Shown here piece after piece: positions 26,901-35,139 of a stretch of DNA of 64,000 nucleotides (positions within the stretch are counted from its first letter, which is position 1; every line of letters starts with the position of its first letter). Made by a program: the position numbers and the translations under genes. A model generated the notes under the pieces. That model had not been told where the DNA came from, did not search any database, and worked only from the letters and a program-made list of their open reading frames with translations. The stretch lies in contig NZ_JAVESS010000003.1 in NCBI RefSeq assembly GCF_034006445.1, positions 62,001 through 126,000 on the forward strand, in the 5' to 3' direction. This stretch comes from Desulfovibrio sp. (GTDB lineage: Bacteria; Desulfobacterota; Desulfovibrionia; Desulfovibrionales; Desulfovibrionaceae).

Positions 26901-29405
26901 CTGCCGGACTTCTCGGCCCTGCCGCAGATTATGGACATGACCGACCAGATGCGCCAAAACGGCCAGCCTGTGTCGGCCGAAGCCGGAGTTGCCATGCCAG
27001 GATTCGGGGACGCCATGACCATGCCCGGCATGCCCGAACCCGTCATGGCCGAGACCGTCATGGCCGAGCCAGAGGACGAGCCCGACGACGAGTCCAACAA
27101 CGAGGCAAATGCTCCGCAGACCGCCATGCTGGTGGACGCCGGGGTTCTCCTGCCAGACATGGCCCCCCTGCCGGAACAGCCGGAAGATCCCGACGATCCC
27201 GACATACCGGATCTTTCCAACATCGATTCCCTGCAATTGCCGCTTCCGGGCATTTCTGACCGCACACAGGCGGACGGCGCAGGCGACGGCAGCGAAAACA
27301 TTTCCGACAATACGGGCGCAGACCTCGACGTTGCCCTGGATGATGATATTGACGTTGATATGGGTGGCGGTATGGGTCCAGACCAGGACGCGGAAGTGGA
27401 CGCCGCTCTGGATGCGGAAATGAACGCCGGGCCGGACTCCGAACCGACTGCCGTGACTGTGCCGACTGCCGAGGCAGACGCCGAAACGGCTGCCGAACCG
27501 CAGTTCACGCACGCTTCAGAAACAGCGGAACCTGAAGACAACAGCGCCCCTGATCAGATCAATGACGCTGACTTCAGAGCCGCAGCGGGCCTGGAAGGCC
27601 CCCAGTGGGACGGAGAAGCCAGTGCCGCCACCGAACACCCTGCCGCCTGGAGCGTGCCTGTAACCCCCCTTTCCGGGCCAGAACAGACCATGCCCGGTGT
27701 GGCGGGTGAGCCGAACGAGCCAAATGAAACGAATGAGGCAGGGGCACAGCAGCCTTCAGGCCCCCTGGCTGACGACACAGGCTTGGAAGACAGGACGGAC
27801 ATCGCGGAACAGCCCGGAGAGATGACGGCCGGGGCTGCATTGGCCGAAGCCGCTCAGGACGTATCCGTTCAGAATATCTTCGCGTTGGCGGAACCCGTCC
27901 AAAGCGAGCCCGCGCAAGACGAATCTGTGCAAGACACGTCTGCACAAAGCGAATCTGCGGACGGCGAATCTGTGCACAGCGAGTCTGCGCCAGACACGTC
28001 TGCGCCAGACACGCCTGCGCAAATCGAGACTGCACCGGCCGAACCTGTGCAGGACGTTTTCGCATTGGCGGAACCCATGCAGGCCGAATCCGTTCAGGCT
28101 GAACCAGTTCAGGACGAATCAACCATGGCCGCGCCACAAACCGCGCCACAAACCCTGGCACCCGCGTCAACGGCCCCGGCCGCCAGTCTCGCTGCCGCCA
28201 TCAGCAATTCCGCCTCCAATGCGGGGCAACCTGTCATTACGGTTCAGGGCAAGATTGGCGAGGCCATACTACGCCCGGTCAATGCGCCCTTCCCGCCTGC
28301 CGCACCGGCCGCAAGCCCTGAAGAATACCTTGATCGCAACCTTCCCGCTTCCGGTGCGGCGCTGCACGAAAATCTGAGCTGGGGCGACGAATGGGTGGGT
28401 GAACCCACCCCCGTCGGCACGCCTCTTTCTACCGCCAACACCGCTGCCGGGCCTTCCGCCACTTCACCCAAAGTCACTGAAGCGGCCACGCCACGCGGCT
28501 ACGTGAGCCCCAGCCTGTCCGGCCCCGGCGAATGGGTGGGCGAACCCATGCCCATGGCGCCAAAATCCGCGACAACCACAGACGGTATTGAGCAGGCCGC
28601 AAACCCGACGCCAGCCATGCGCCTGAAAACTTTTGGCGGTACGGCAACCGGGGCCAGCTCCCAGATGCCGGAACCCGCTGCCGCACCGGCGGCAAAACCC
28701 CTTGGAACGATCCCCTGGCCCAAGCCCGACCCCTCTGAAGCAGAGCGCAAAAGCTCCGCCACGGTTGCAGCCGAACCGTCGCAGCTTGCGCAAAAAACCA
28801 GAGAAATGCCGCGCACCGCGACAGGCAGGCTCATACTGAAGCTTTTGGGCAATGTGGCGTCCACAGAACCGGCTGCCAGACCAGCGTCGCCCACCGACAA
28901 CGCTGGCGGCACAAGCACGGCAGCCGCCCAGCGCCCCGCAGCGTCACGGCAGGCAGGCTTTGATGCCGAACCCTCCATTGTGGACTTCATCGCGGGAGCC
29001 GCCGCACCAGCCCCCGCAGAACAGACAAAGGGCACAAAGGGCGACGCAGGCATCCCGGCGCGTCCTGCCGCACCTGCTGCGGCCCCAGCGCCTTCACGGG
29101 CTGCCGCGCAACCGCGTGTTGACGCAACCCTTTTGCACATGCTGCGCCGCCTGGACGCCGCCATGGAAGACGCCCAGCGCGCCTTCAAAAGCCGTAACTG
29201 CCCTGGTGTTGGCGAAGCCGCCACACGCATAGCCAATGATTCAGACGCCTTCGGCCTCCGCGTGCTGGCACGCATGGCCAGTTGTGTGGAACGTGCCGCC
29301 AATGCCAATGACATGAACGCCCTGCACGACCTTTTGCCCGAACTGGCAGTGGCTGTTGAGCGTAATCGCATTACCCTCAACCCGCACAACCAGGGCCCTA
29401 TGTAG
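24000..29405 (+). CDS. Giant 7TM hybrid sensor protein with degenerate kinase, receiver and Hpt domains
   Basis: The 1,801-residue protein starts at ATG 24000 (GGCGGA 7 bases upstream; earlier in-frame sequence is repeat DNA). Order: signal sequence (~28-50), 7TMR-DISM-like periplasmic domain (~70-215), seven membrane helices (~220-417), histidine-kinase-like region, receiver-like domain (~755-880), an acidic repetitive linker of ~800 residues rich in QxEPVQDES-type units, and an Hpt-like C-terminus (~1711-1801). Key residues look replaced: H-box reads NALRAPL (Asn548 for His), N-box ESAVRAT (Ser for Asn), receiver LVVHSPMDG (Val near 804 for Asp), Hpt EAATRIAND (Thr1742 for His). Only the DTGTGLPP ATP-lid motif is intact. 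It probably acts as a signalling scaffold rather than a phosphorelay. It stands alone between repeat clusters. Confidence 0.8.
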   Translation: MTHTPTGLHSGKNPADARQFRRGRGAAARFCATLLCLIVLAALPGALRAAPTEALLSPPPVSAQKVMVPPLLLTPNAPLLPKLQYFIDQTGTMDVEEVASPANASAFRPLQMKSLPRAVGIMWLRFTLAPLPQGAKAGAMLLDMGSSVPEGPVLYEPHANPLTDSVEWREIVPTQRAVLLLPEATSEALTCYIRLDGLPGLWFEPMLRTPQDAANNWGSLSGTAAILALAVVMLLCLLRGLSEKGQWRVWTALYVAAALAQAVMGMPAYGTGRITMMEAAAVLSPGVALMLLPHVGRHLLRAKQRSRILDAQFVLLSLPGAALALLPLMPGFGWIIRYLALWPMCTLIFVPSAIGGAIMGLGGARRFLLGCLLPPLFVTAGVLGLDSGYAANLMASAPLWGTALSALLIAGTGAPRDMAQSGAAERGRKKNSKKGGSLPGLDGFGGLGGPAMPDFSPELSGNSAALLMEDGAINLDQPLDDPNLRLLPPTIPTGVNAWNRSPENAPLGAPPEPGTSWDGAAAARQQTGASGTNGGSGFGSADPCLWENALRAPLDRLMREGAALGNCSLPPAVRQYAENMLKAASDLAHVVDNPGKSLNQSLIGETRSPFNLQHLVREAHDAVSATAENAGIGLAWYMPPQLGHMYEGQAQALRETLCMLLESAVRATSRGAVHLSARRVPESADPGHLLFTVTDTGTGLPPRNRSTLAVTRAWELAGTNNCYLNVECGPQGTTISFTLRLKPLEHEAAAPEARQAHVAIVADRAVERQDLAHMTAALGLQSTEARTMREALELNREIPALLLVVHSPMDGPAEADALERFKNQALEAGLPFFKALAITADDSRWDALAESGYTHALLEPVERAAFALTVRELFEEAGFALPDNAPGAAAGAAAEAASEGESSATETPEADSHATPAGDAPFVHSADGDAGDAQDGDALRPEASSSILPDLFGEATQWKPASGDASRLPDFSALPQIMDMTDQMRQNGQPVSAEAGVAMPGFGDAMTMPGMPEPVMAETVMAEPEDEPDDESNNEANAPQTAMLVDAGVLLPDMAPLPEQPEDPDDPDIPDLSNIDSLQLPLPGISDRTQADGAGDGSENISDNTGADLDVALDDDIDVDMGGGMGPDQDAEVDAALDAEMNAGPDSEPTAVTVPTAEADAETAAEPQFTHASETAEPEDNSAPDQINDADFRAAAGLEGPQWDGEASAATEHPAAWSVPVTPLSGPEQTMPGVAGEPNEPNETNEAGAQQPSGPLADDTGLEDRTDIAEQPGEMTAGAALAEAAQDVSVQNIFALAEPVQSEPAQDESVQDTSAQSESADGESVHSESAPDTSAPDTPAQIETAPAEPVQDVFALAEPMQAESVQAEPVQDESTMAAPQTAPQTLAPASTAPAASLAAAISNSASNAGQPVITVQGKIGEAILRPVNAPFPPAAPAASPEEYLDRNLPASGAALHENLSWGDEWVGEPTPVGTPLSTANTAAGPSATSPKVTEAATPRGYVSPSLSGPGEWVGEPMPMAPKSATTTDGIEQAANPTPAMRLKTFGGTATGASSQMPEPAAAPAAKPLGTIPWPKPDPSEAERKSSATVAAEPSQLAQKTREMPRTATGRLILKLLGNVASTEPAARPASPTDNAGGTSTAAAQRPAASRQAGFDAEPSIVDFIAGAAAPAPAEQTKGTKGDAGIPARPAAPAAAPAPSRAAAQPRVDATLLHMLRRLDAAMEDAQRAFKSRNCPGVGEAATRIANDSDAFGLRVLARMASCVERAANANDMNALHDLLPELAVAVERNRITLNPHNQGPM

Positions 29406-29461
29406 TGTTTCAAATGACGCTTTGAAATGCTCTGTGGGGGTTGCAATGAGGCTCTGAAATA

Positions 29462-29527
29462 CCTTGTGGGGGAGGGCCCCTTTTGTAAAAGGGTCCCTCC
29501 CCCACACCCCCTCCCCCTAAAACTTTT
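29462..29527 (+). repeat. Repeat family A, copy 3
   Basis: 57 bases after the giant sensor gene and in the same orientation as that gene. The core centre is TTTTGTAAAAG instead of TTTTGCAAAAG. Confidence 0.85.
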
Positions 29528-29556
29528 AGTAAACTTTTATTTAAAACTGGGATGTT

Positions 29557-29706
29557 AGAGCATTTTAACTTTGAAAAAGTGTAAATGCTCCAACGCTGTA
29601 CGAAAGTACAGCGCGCCACAACGTGGCGTGGATTCAGCCGAAAATCGCAATTTTCGGCTGAATGAAAACTTTGAAATGTGAAGCATTTCAAAGTTAATCT
29701 GCTCTA
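29557..29706 (+). repeat. Repeat family B, copy 4 (tandem unit 1)
   Basis: About 148 bases from AGAGCATTTTAACTTTG to ATCTGCTCTAG. Hairpins in order: GCTGTAC/GTACAGC, CGCCAC/GTGGCG, CAGCCGAAAAT/ATTTTCGGCTG and CTTTGAAATG/CATTTCAAAG. Confidence 0.9.
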
Positions 29707-29856
29707 GAAGCATTTTAACTTTGAAAAAGTGTAAATGCTCTAACGCTGTACGAAAGTACAGCGCGCCACAACGTGGCGTGGATTCAGCCGAAAATCGCAA
29801 TTTTCGGCTGAATGAAAACTTTGAAATGTGAAGCATTTCAAAGTTAATCTGCTCTA
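29707..29856 (+). repeat. Repeat family B, copy 5 (tandem unit 2)
   Basis: A head-to-tail duplicate of the preceding unit, with a single base difference noted over the shared length. The first 20 bases of a third unit follow at 29857-29877 and break off. Together these fill most of the 600-base gap before the cardiolipin synthase gene. Confidence 0.92.
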
Positions 29857-30005
29857 GAGCATTTTAACTTTGAAAAAGAGACTGTGCCTTCCAGCGCACG
29901 TCTTTTTTTGTTGCCACAAGCGCTGGAGTCACTGGCCCTTCGGGCAACGGCTACCGCGAGAATGGACATTCTCAAAGCGAAAACGCTATAAAATAAGGAT
30001 GTTGC

Positions 30006-31424
30006 ATGATTATAGGTGTGCTGGAAACACTGGCCCTTGTGGCCGTTCATATCCTGTCGTGGATTGCCGTCTGCCATGCGCTGCTGACCAAGCACGATCC
30101 GCGCGCGGCCCTGGGCTGGACAGTTACGGCCCTGCTGCTGCCGCTGATCGGCCCGCTTTTGTACGCCACCTTTGGCATCAGCCGGGCTGAAAGCCGTGCC
30201 AGCCGCATCATGCGGCGTCAGGAACCCCTTGAGCCTGACTACGCCCACCCGCCATTTTCCGACAACCCGCCGGAAAAAGTGCCCGACTACATCATCAGCA
30301 TGGAGAAAGTCGGCCGCCACCTTACGGAACAGCACCTGTCCAGCGGCAACAAGCTCATGACCCTGCACAATGGCGACGAGGCATACCCGCAAATGCTCGC
30401 GGCCATACGCGAAGCCAGAGAACAGGTCTTTTTGTGCACCTATATCTTCAATGCGGGCAAGGTTGCCGCAGAATTTGGCGACGCTCTGACAGAAGCTGCG
30501 CAACGCGGCGTGGATGTCCGCCTGCTGGTGGACGGCATCGGCATGCTCTATTCCTGGCGCAAGCCCTGGAAAAAACTGGCGGAGCACGGCGTTCAGGTCG
30601 CCATGTTTCTGCCGCCGAGGCTTTTTCCGCCCAACTTCAGCATCAATCTGCGCAACCACCGCAAAATGCTTGTCTGCGACAATACCGCCTTTACCGGCGG
30701 CATGAACATTTCCGATGACAACATAGCCGCCGGCAAGACCAAATACGTCCAGGACGTGCATTTTCATTGCCAGGGCCCCATTGCAGACCAGTTGCGCCGC
30801 GCCTTTCTGCTCAACTGGGGCTTCTGCACCGGCAAATACTCGCCCCTGCCCCCGGCCAGCGGCCAGCCTGTCGGTGAAAGCCATTGCCGCATCATTATGG
30901 ACGGCCCCGGCTCCGAAGCGGACGTGCTCAATGATATTTTTTGCGGCGTCGTCAATGCCGCCCGCCAGTCTGTGCGCATCATGACGCCCTATTTTCTGCC
31001 CACGCACGGCTTTATGTCGGCCCTGCGCAGCGCGGCCCAGCGCGGTGTGGACGTTAAAGTGGTGCTGCCCGCCAAAAACAATTTGTTTTATGTGCACTGG
31101 GCGCAGTTTCGCCTGCTGCCCACCCTGCTTGAGGCAGGCGTGCGCGTCTGGTATCAGCCGCCGCCCTTTGCCCACACCAAGCTGCTCACCGTGGACTACT
31201 ATTACAGCCAGGTAGGCTCGGCCAATCTGGACCCCCGCAGTCTGCGCCTCAATTTTGAATTGAATATGGAAGTGTTCGACCCGCAGTTTTGTGAAGGCAT
31301 CGCCGCCCATATTGACGATGTCATCAGCCGCAGTACCGAAATAACGGCAGACAAGCTCAAAACCCTGTCACTGCCCGTCAAGCTGCGCAATGCCGCCTGC
31401 TGGATATTCTCGCCGTACCTTTAG
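30006..31424 (+). CDS. cls: Cardiolipin synthase (phospholipase D superfamily)
   Basis: The 472-residue protein has two N-terminal membrane helices (~2-24 and ~35-57) and two HKD catalytic motifs: NHRKMLVCDNTAFTGGMN (His218) and AHTKLLTVDYYYSQVGSANLD (His390). This is the ClsA-type layout that condenses two phosphatidylglycerols, or PG with another phospholipid, into cardiolipin at the inner membrane. Length matches the family. AAGGA precedes the ATG by 7 bases. Transcribed alone; repeats C and A follow directly. Confidence 0.92.
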   Translation: MIIGVLETLALVAVHILSWIAVCHALLTKHDPRAALGWTVTALLLPLIGPLLYATFGISRAESRASRIMRRQEPLEPDYAHPPFSDNPPEKVPDYIISMEKVGRHLTEQHLSSGNKLMTLHNGDEAYPQMLAAIREAREQVFLCTYIFNAGKVAAEFGDALTEAAQRGVDVRLLVDGIGMLYSWRKPWKKLAEHGVQVAMFLPPRLFPPNFSINLRNHRKMLVCDNTAFTGGMNISDDNIAAGKTKYVQDVHFHCQGPIADQLRRAFLLNWGFCTGKYSPLPPASGQPVGESHCRIIMDGPGSEADVLNDIFCGVVNAARQSVRIMTPYFLPTHGFMSALRSAAQRGVDVKVVLPAKNNLFYVHWAQFRLLPTLLEAGVRVWYQPPPFAHTKLLTVDYYYSQVGSANLDPRSLRLNFELNMEVFDPQFCEGIAAHIDDVISRSTEITADKLKTLSLPVKLRNAACWIFSPYL

Positions 31425-31560
31425 GAAACGCTGATTTATTCCGTTTGGCGTCGTTGTTCACTTTTTTTGAAACAGTCGAGGACGAAAGAGTCCACTCCTG
31501 CTTCAAAAAAAGATCACGCCTGGCCAAACAAAATAACTGCGCGTTTCGTTGAGAGGCTTT
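31422..31560 (+). repeat. Repeat family C, copy 4
   Basis: Begins at the cls stop codon with GGAAACGCTGATTTATTCCG and carries the same inner TTTTTTTGAA/TTCAAAAAAA arms. The 3' end diverges after GCGCGTTTC. Confidence 0.82.
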
Positions 31561-31622
31561 GTGGGGGAAGGCCCCTTTTGTAAAAGGGTCCCTCCCCCAC
31601 AAAGCCTCCCCCTAAAACTTTT
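31557..31622 (+). repeat. Repeat family A, copy 4
   Basis: Directly abuts repeat C copy 4 after cls, again oriented with the upstream gene. Confidence 0.85.
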
Positions 31623-31737
31623 GGCGGTAGCGGGTACATGGCTGCGATGTTAACAACAGGCTTTTCAGGCATTACAGCAGGTTAAACGTTATCTGCTCCA
31701 GCAGCCCACCTCTGCCGCAGCGCGACCCCAAATCACA

Positions 31738-31763
31738 GACAGCCCGGTTTTTTCCGGGCTGTC
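31738..31763. terminator. Hairpin between convergent cls and diguanylate cyclase genes
   Basis: GACAGCCCGG (31738-31747) pairs with CCGGGCTGTC (31754-31763) around a T6 loop. There is no strong T run on either side, so termination is only likely. The rest of 31623-31831 shows nothing gene-like. Confidence 0.5.
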
Positions 31764-31831
31764 TCTATTTCCAGGCTGTTGCCAAGGAGTGGCACCACGG
31801 AAGGCGCATTAGCCGGGGCGGCACAGCCCCA

Positions 31832-33484
31832 TCAGCAGGAGCCCGCGCTGGACATGACGCAGTTTCTTTGCAGCTTTTTACCTGCGTAAAGATAAAAATC
31901 CGCTTCCTTGATGAGGGAGTCAAAGGTCTTGCCCCGAGAATACGCCACCACACCCAGGGTTATGGTTGTGTTGATGGTAATGTCCCCATCGTAGATGGTC
32001 GTTTTTTCCACTGCCTCGCGCAGCCTCTCTGCCAAAACCAGACCTTCTTCCAGCCGTAGCGAAGGGGTGAGAATAAGAAATTCCTCGCCACCCCAGCGCG
32101 AGGCGCTGTCCTCGGCGCGGATATGCTGGCAAAAAATCCCTGCAATGGCCTTGAGCACCCTGTCGCCCGTGTCATGGCCGTAGGTGTCGTTGATGGCCTT
32201 GAAGTGGTCAATGTCGGCCAATATAAGACAAAAATTGAGATCTTCACGCTGCGACCGCGAAACCTCCTGCTCAACCCTCTCATACATGGCCCGCCGATTG
32301 AGCAGCCCCGTGAGAAAATCGCTGTAGGCCACGCGCTGCAATTCCTGATAGGCAAAGTCCAGCTTGTTTTTTTCTTCGCGCAGCGCGGTCTCGTCTTCCC
32401 TGAGCTTGTCGATGAAAATATTGATCATGCTGGTCAGCCTGCGTTCGAAAAAAAACACCATACCAATATACAGCAGACTGATGACGGAAATAATCTTGGC
32501 GTATGATGAAATCTGGTTGTTGAAGGCCCTGTTGAAATCCATTTCACGCTTGTCCACGATGTTCTGCATTTCGTCAGTGTGTATGCCCGTACACACAATC
32601 CAGTCGAAAGGCTTGTAAAGCTGGGCGTAGGCGAGTTTTTCACTCAGCTCGTCAGAATTGAGCTTTTTGAAGACATAGGAAAAATAGAGGCTCCCTTGCT
32701 TGAGCACGCCTTCAAGCTCCTGCTTGTAGGAAAGGTTGCCCCGCGGATCCGCGGTTTCCGTTGACAGCAGCACCTCCTCATCCCCCTCCATGGACGGATG
32801 CACCACCCGCACGGCGTAGCCCGGCCCGCCAGTGTAGTCGCGAACGCCGTTAATCCACACATACTGGCCGAGTGGAAAACGCAGGCTGCGCACAATGGCT
32901 ACGCTGCGCTTCTTGGCGATATTGTCCAGGGCCTCCTCAATGGCAAATATGGCAATCATGCGGTTGTCGCCGAGGTTGTCCTGGGCCCAGACAGGAAACT
33001 CCTCCGAGGGCTCCTGCTGCCCGCGCTTGAATGCCGCAAGCAACTGGGGTGCAAGCTCGTTTTCATCAGTCCAGAGGATCTTCTGCTTTTCACGGTCGTA
33101 CACCGCTATCCCCACGCCCGAATTGTGCAGCAAAAAGCGGGAGGTGCGTTTGGTCACCTTGCGGTCAAAACCGCTTATAATATCTGAAGTTTTCATTTTC
33201 AGGGTGGACAGCAGCGAGCATTGGGCTTTGGCCAATGATTGGTACTCTGCGTACACCGTCTCTCTTATGACTTCGATTTCGGCAATGATCCTTTCAACCC
33301 TTTCAGCGAGGGCGTCTCTTTTTTCACCGAATATACGGGCTCTTGACTCGTCCACCATCGCGTCGAACTGCTTGCGCACCGATATGAAATAAGGCACCGA
33401 CAAAGCCACAGCCAAGGCCAGCATCGCCAGAAAACTTGTTGCATAATAGAATATACGAATTTTTCTTCTAGCCAGTCTTTCCAT
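31832..33484 (-). CDS. Membrane diguanylate cyclase with extracytoplasmic sensor
   Basis: The 550-residue protein has an N-terminal helix (~11-33), a periplasmic Cache-like sensor region (~40-340), a second helix (~345-365), a coiled linker and a C-terminal GGDEF domain (~395-545). The active motif is RWGGEEFLI (GGEEF 465-469). An RxxD product-inhibition site (RAED, 456-459) lies exactly five residues before it, so it is probably an active, feedback-controlled c-di-GMP synthase. The sensor ligand is unknown. It is transcribed alone, convergent with cls. A c-di-GMP enzyme fits the LapA-like adhesin at the left edge, but no direct link is visible. Confidence 0.88.
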   Translation of the reverse strand: MERLARRKIRIFYYATSFLAMLALAVALSVPYFISVRKQFDAMVDESRARIFGEKRDALAERVERIIAEIEVIRETVYAEYQSLAKAQCSLLSTLKMKTSDIISGFDRKVTKRTSRFLLHNSGVGIAVYDREKQKILWTDENELAPQLLAAFKRGQQEPSEEFPVWAQDNLGDNRMIAIFAIEEALDNIAKKRSVAIVRSLRFPLGQYVWINGVRDYTGGPGYAVRVVHPSMEGDEEVLLSTETADPRGNLSYKQELEGVLKQGSLYFSYVFKKLNSDELSEKLAYAQLYKPFDWIVCTGIHTDEMQNIVDKREMDFNRAFNNQISSYAKIISVISLLYIGMVFFFERRLTSMINIFIDKLREDETALREEKNKLDFAYQELQRVAYSDFLTGLLNRRAMYERVEQEVSRSQREDLNFCLILADIDHFKAINDTYGHDTGDRVLKAIAGIFCQHIRAEDSASRWGGEEFLILTPSLRLEEGLVLAERLREAVEKTTIYDGDITINTTITLGVVAYSRGKTFDSLIKEADFYLYAGKKLQRNCVMSSAGSC

Positions 33485-33850
33485 TTATATAACCTTGCTG
33501 AAATCCAGTATCTTTCCGTAATTTAAAGCTTTTTATACAAAATGTAAAAAGCCTTATGACATCCTAGCAAAAGACATTCTTATTTGAAAGCTCAACATCC
33601 TCTCGCATTCCAGCAAATTACAGACAAATATACCTTTTTGCATAATCAGGCCGCTGGCGCGGTGTTCTCTGTTGCGCGCTGGCACGCGCAGCCGGTGAAA
33701 GCTCCTTTGGCCAAAGCAGCTTGATTCACGGGTGCAGGAGATGACAGCGCTCGAGCACAGTCTTGTGACGCCAGGCATGGACAGTGGCTGCCAATGGTGA
33801 CACAACGAGTCCGCAATTGTTTATCTGAACAGTCTGAAAGGAAGTTCCCA
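33485..33850. other. Divergent intergenic region
   Basis: AT-rich in its first 150 bases; presumably holds promoters for the cyclase gene and the ferredoxin gene. No gene seen. Confidence 0.5.
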
Positions 33851-34927
33851 ATGCCTCGGACAACAAACTCCGCGCACGAGACCACAATGCCCCCAGCGCA
33901 AAAACATACTCCCTTGGCTGGTGCATCTGTTCTTGCTCCTGCTTCTGAAAAACGCCGCCTGACCCCCGCTCTGCTGCGGCGCAGCATTCAGGTCGCGTTC
34001 GCTGTTTTCCTCACATGGGTGGGCTGGAATTTTTACCTTTACGTGCAATGGGCCACAGGAAAAAGCCAGGCATTCACGCCCAAACCGCCTTCTGTTGAGG
34101 GGTTTTTGCCCATCAGCGAACTTATGGCGGCCCGTCGCCTGGTTGAAACCGGCATGTGGGACATGGTGCATCCTGCCGGACTGACGCTCTTTTTAGCCAT
34201 TGGCCTCATGGCCCTGCTGTTCCGCAAGGGCTTTTGCGGCTATATCTGCCCCGTGGGCCTTGCCGCCAACCTGCTGGGCCGCGTGGGCGAGCGTCTTGGC
34301 CTGAACCGCAATCCGCCGCGAAAGCTGGAACTGGCCCTTTTGTCCATCAAGTATATTCCACTGGCATTATTGTGCTATTTCAGCCTGCTTGTCATGAGCA
34401 TGGATGAAATCGACGCCTTTATGGGCGCGCCCTTCAACATGGTGGCCGATTCAAGCATGCTGTTTTTCTTTTTGCGGGCATCAACCACCACGTTCATTGT
34501 GGTGGGCGTGATTGTGGCCGCCTCGCTGGTGGTGCGCAATGCGTGGTGTCGTTATCTCTGCCCATATGGGGCGTTTTTGGGTATTCTTGCGCTGGTGAGC
34601 CCGGTGGCAATACGCCGCAATGCCGATGCCTGCACAAGCTGCCGCCGCTGCCAGCGCGCCTGCCCTGCGGCCATTGCCGTGCACCAGAAGGCGCGCGTCA
34701 ATTCGCCGGAATGCCTTGGCTGCACGGCCTGCATTGAAGCCTGCCCGCAAAGGGACTGCCTCCATCTCTCTGCGGCGAACCGTCGTATCCCCTTTTGGAC
34801 TGTTGCCGCCGGCTGTCTGGCAGTGCTTTTTGCCGCATACCTGTGGGCTGTGAGCACCGGGCACTGGACGTCTGATATCCCTCCGGCCATGCTGCGTCGC
34901 TTCCACATGATCCAGTTTGGCGGATAA
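33851..34927 (+). CDS. NapH/CcoG-like membrane polyferredoxin
   Basis: The 358-residue protein has about five membrane helices, two cytoplasmic CxxxCP motifs typical of NapH/NosR/CcoG proteins (CGYICPVG and CRYLCPYG), and two [4Fe-4S] ferredoxin motifs near the C-terminus (CTSCRRCQRACP and CLGCTACIEACP). It probably moves electrons between a membrane quinol pool or cytoplasmic donor and a periplasmic redox partner. AGGAAG lies 7 bases before the ATG at 33851. No nap or nos gene is adjacent, so the partner is unknown. Confidence 0.82.
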   Translation: MPRTTNSAHETTMPPAQKHTPLAGASVLAPASEKRRLTPALLRRSIQVAFAVFLTWVGWNFYLYVQWATGKSQAFTPKPPSVEGFLPISELMAARRLVETGMWDMVHPAGLTLFLAIGLMALLFRKGFCGYICPVGLAANLLGRVGERLGLNRNPPRKLELALLSIKYIPLALLCYFSLLVMSMDEIDAFMGAPFNMVADSSMLFFFLRASTTTFIVVGVIVAASLVVRNAWCRYLCPYGAFLGILALVSPVAIRRNADACTSCRRCQRACPAAIAVHQKARVNSPECLGCTACIEACPQRDCLHLSAANRRIPFWTVAAGCLAVLFAAYLWAVSTGHWTSDIPPAMLRRFHMIQFGG

Positions 34928-34957
34928 CTACGCATTACGACTGAGAGCAAAATGGAA

Positions 34958-34982
34958 AAGCCCCTGAACAGGGGCTTTTTTT
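34958..34982 (+). terminator. Intrinsic terminator after the polyferredoxin gene
   Basis: AAGCCCC and GGGGCTT arms with a short loop, followed by seven T residues, 30 bases after the stop codon. Confidence 0.88.
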
Positions 34983-35139
34983 GAAATCAAAGAGCAGAGT
35001 ACCTCTGGGAGTGAACTTGCTCTGGCTCTGCGGTGCAGAAGCTCACGCGAAGGAACAGACGCGCTGTATTTCCGCAGTGGACGCGCTCAAGCGCGCGCCC
35101 ACTGTCTTCGGAATATTCACAAAGGCCTTTTGAAAAGCC

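Noticed and set aside
22262..31622. Insertion sequence remnants
   Set aside because: The repeats have inverted arms but no transposase fragment or clear target-site duplication could be seen, so they are listed only as repeats.
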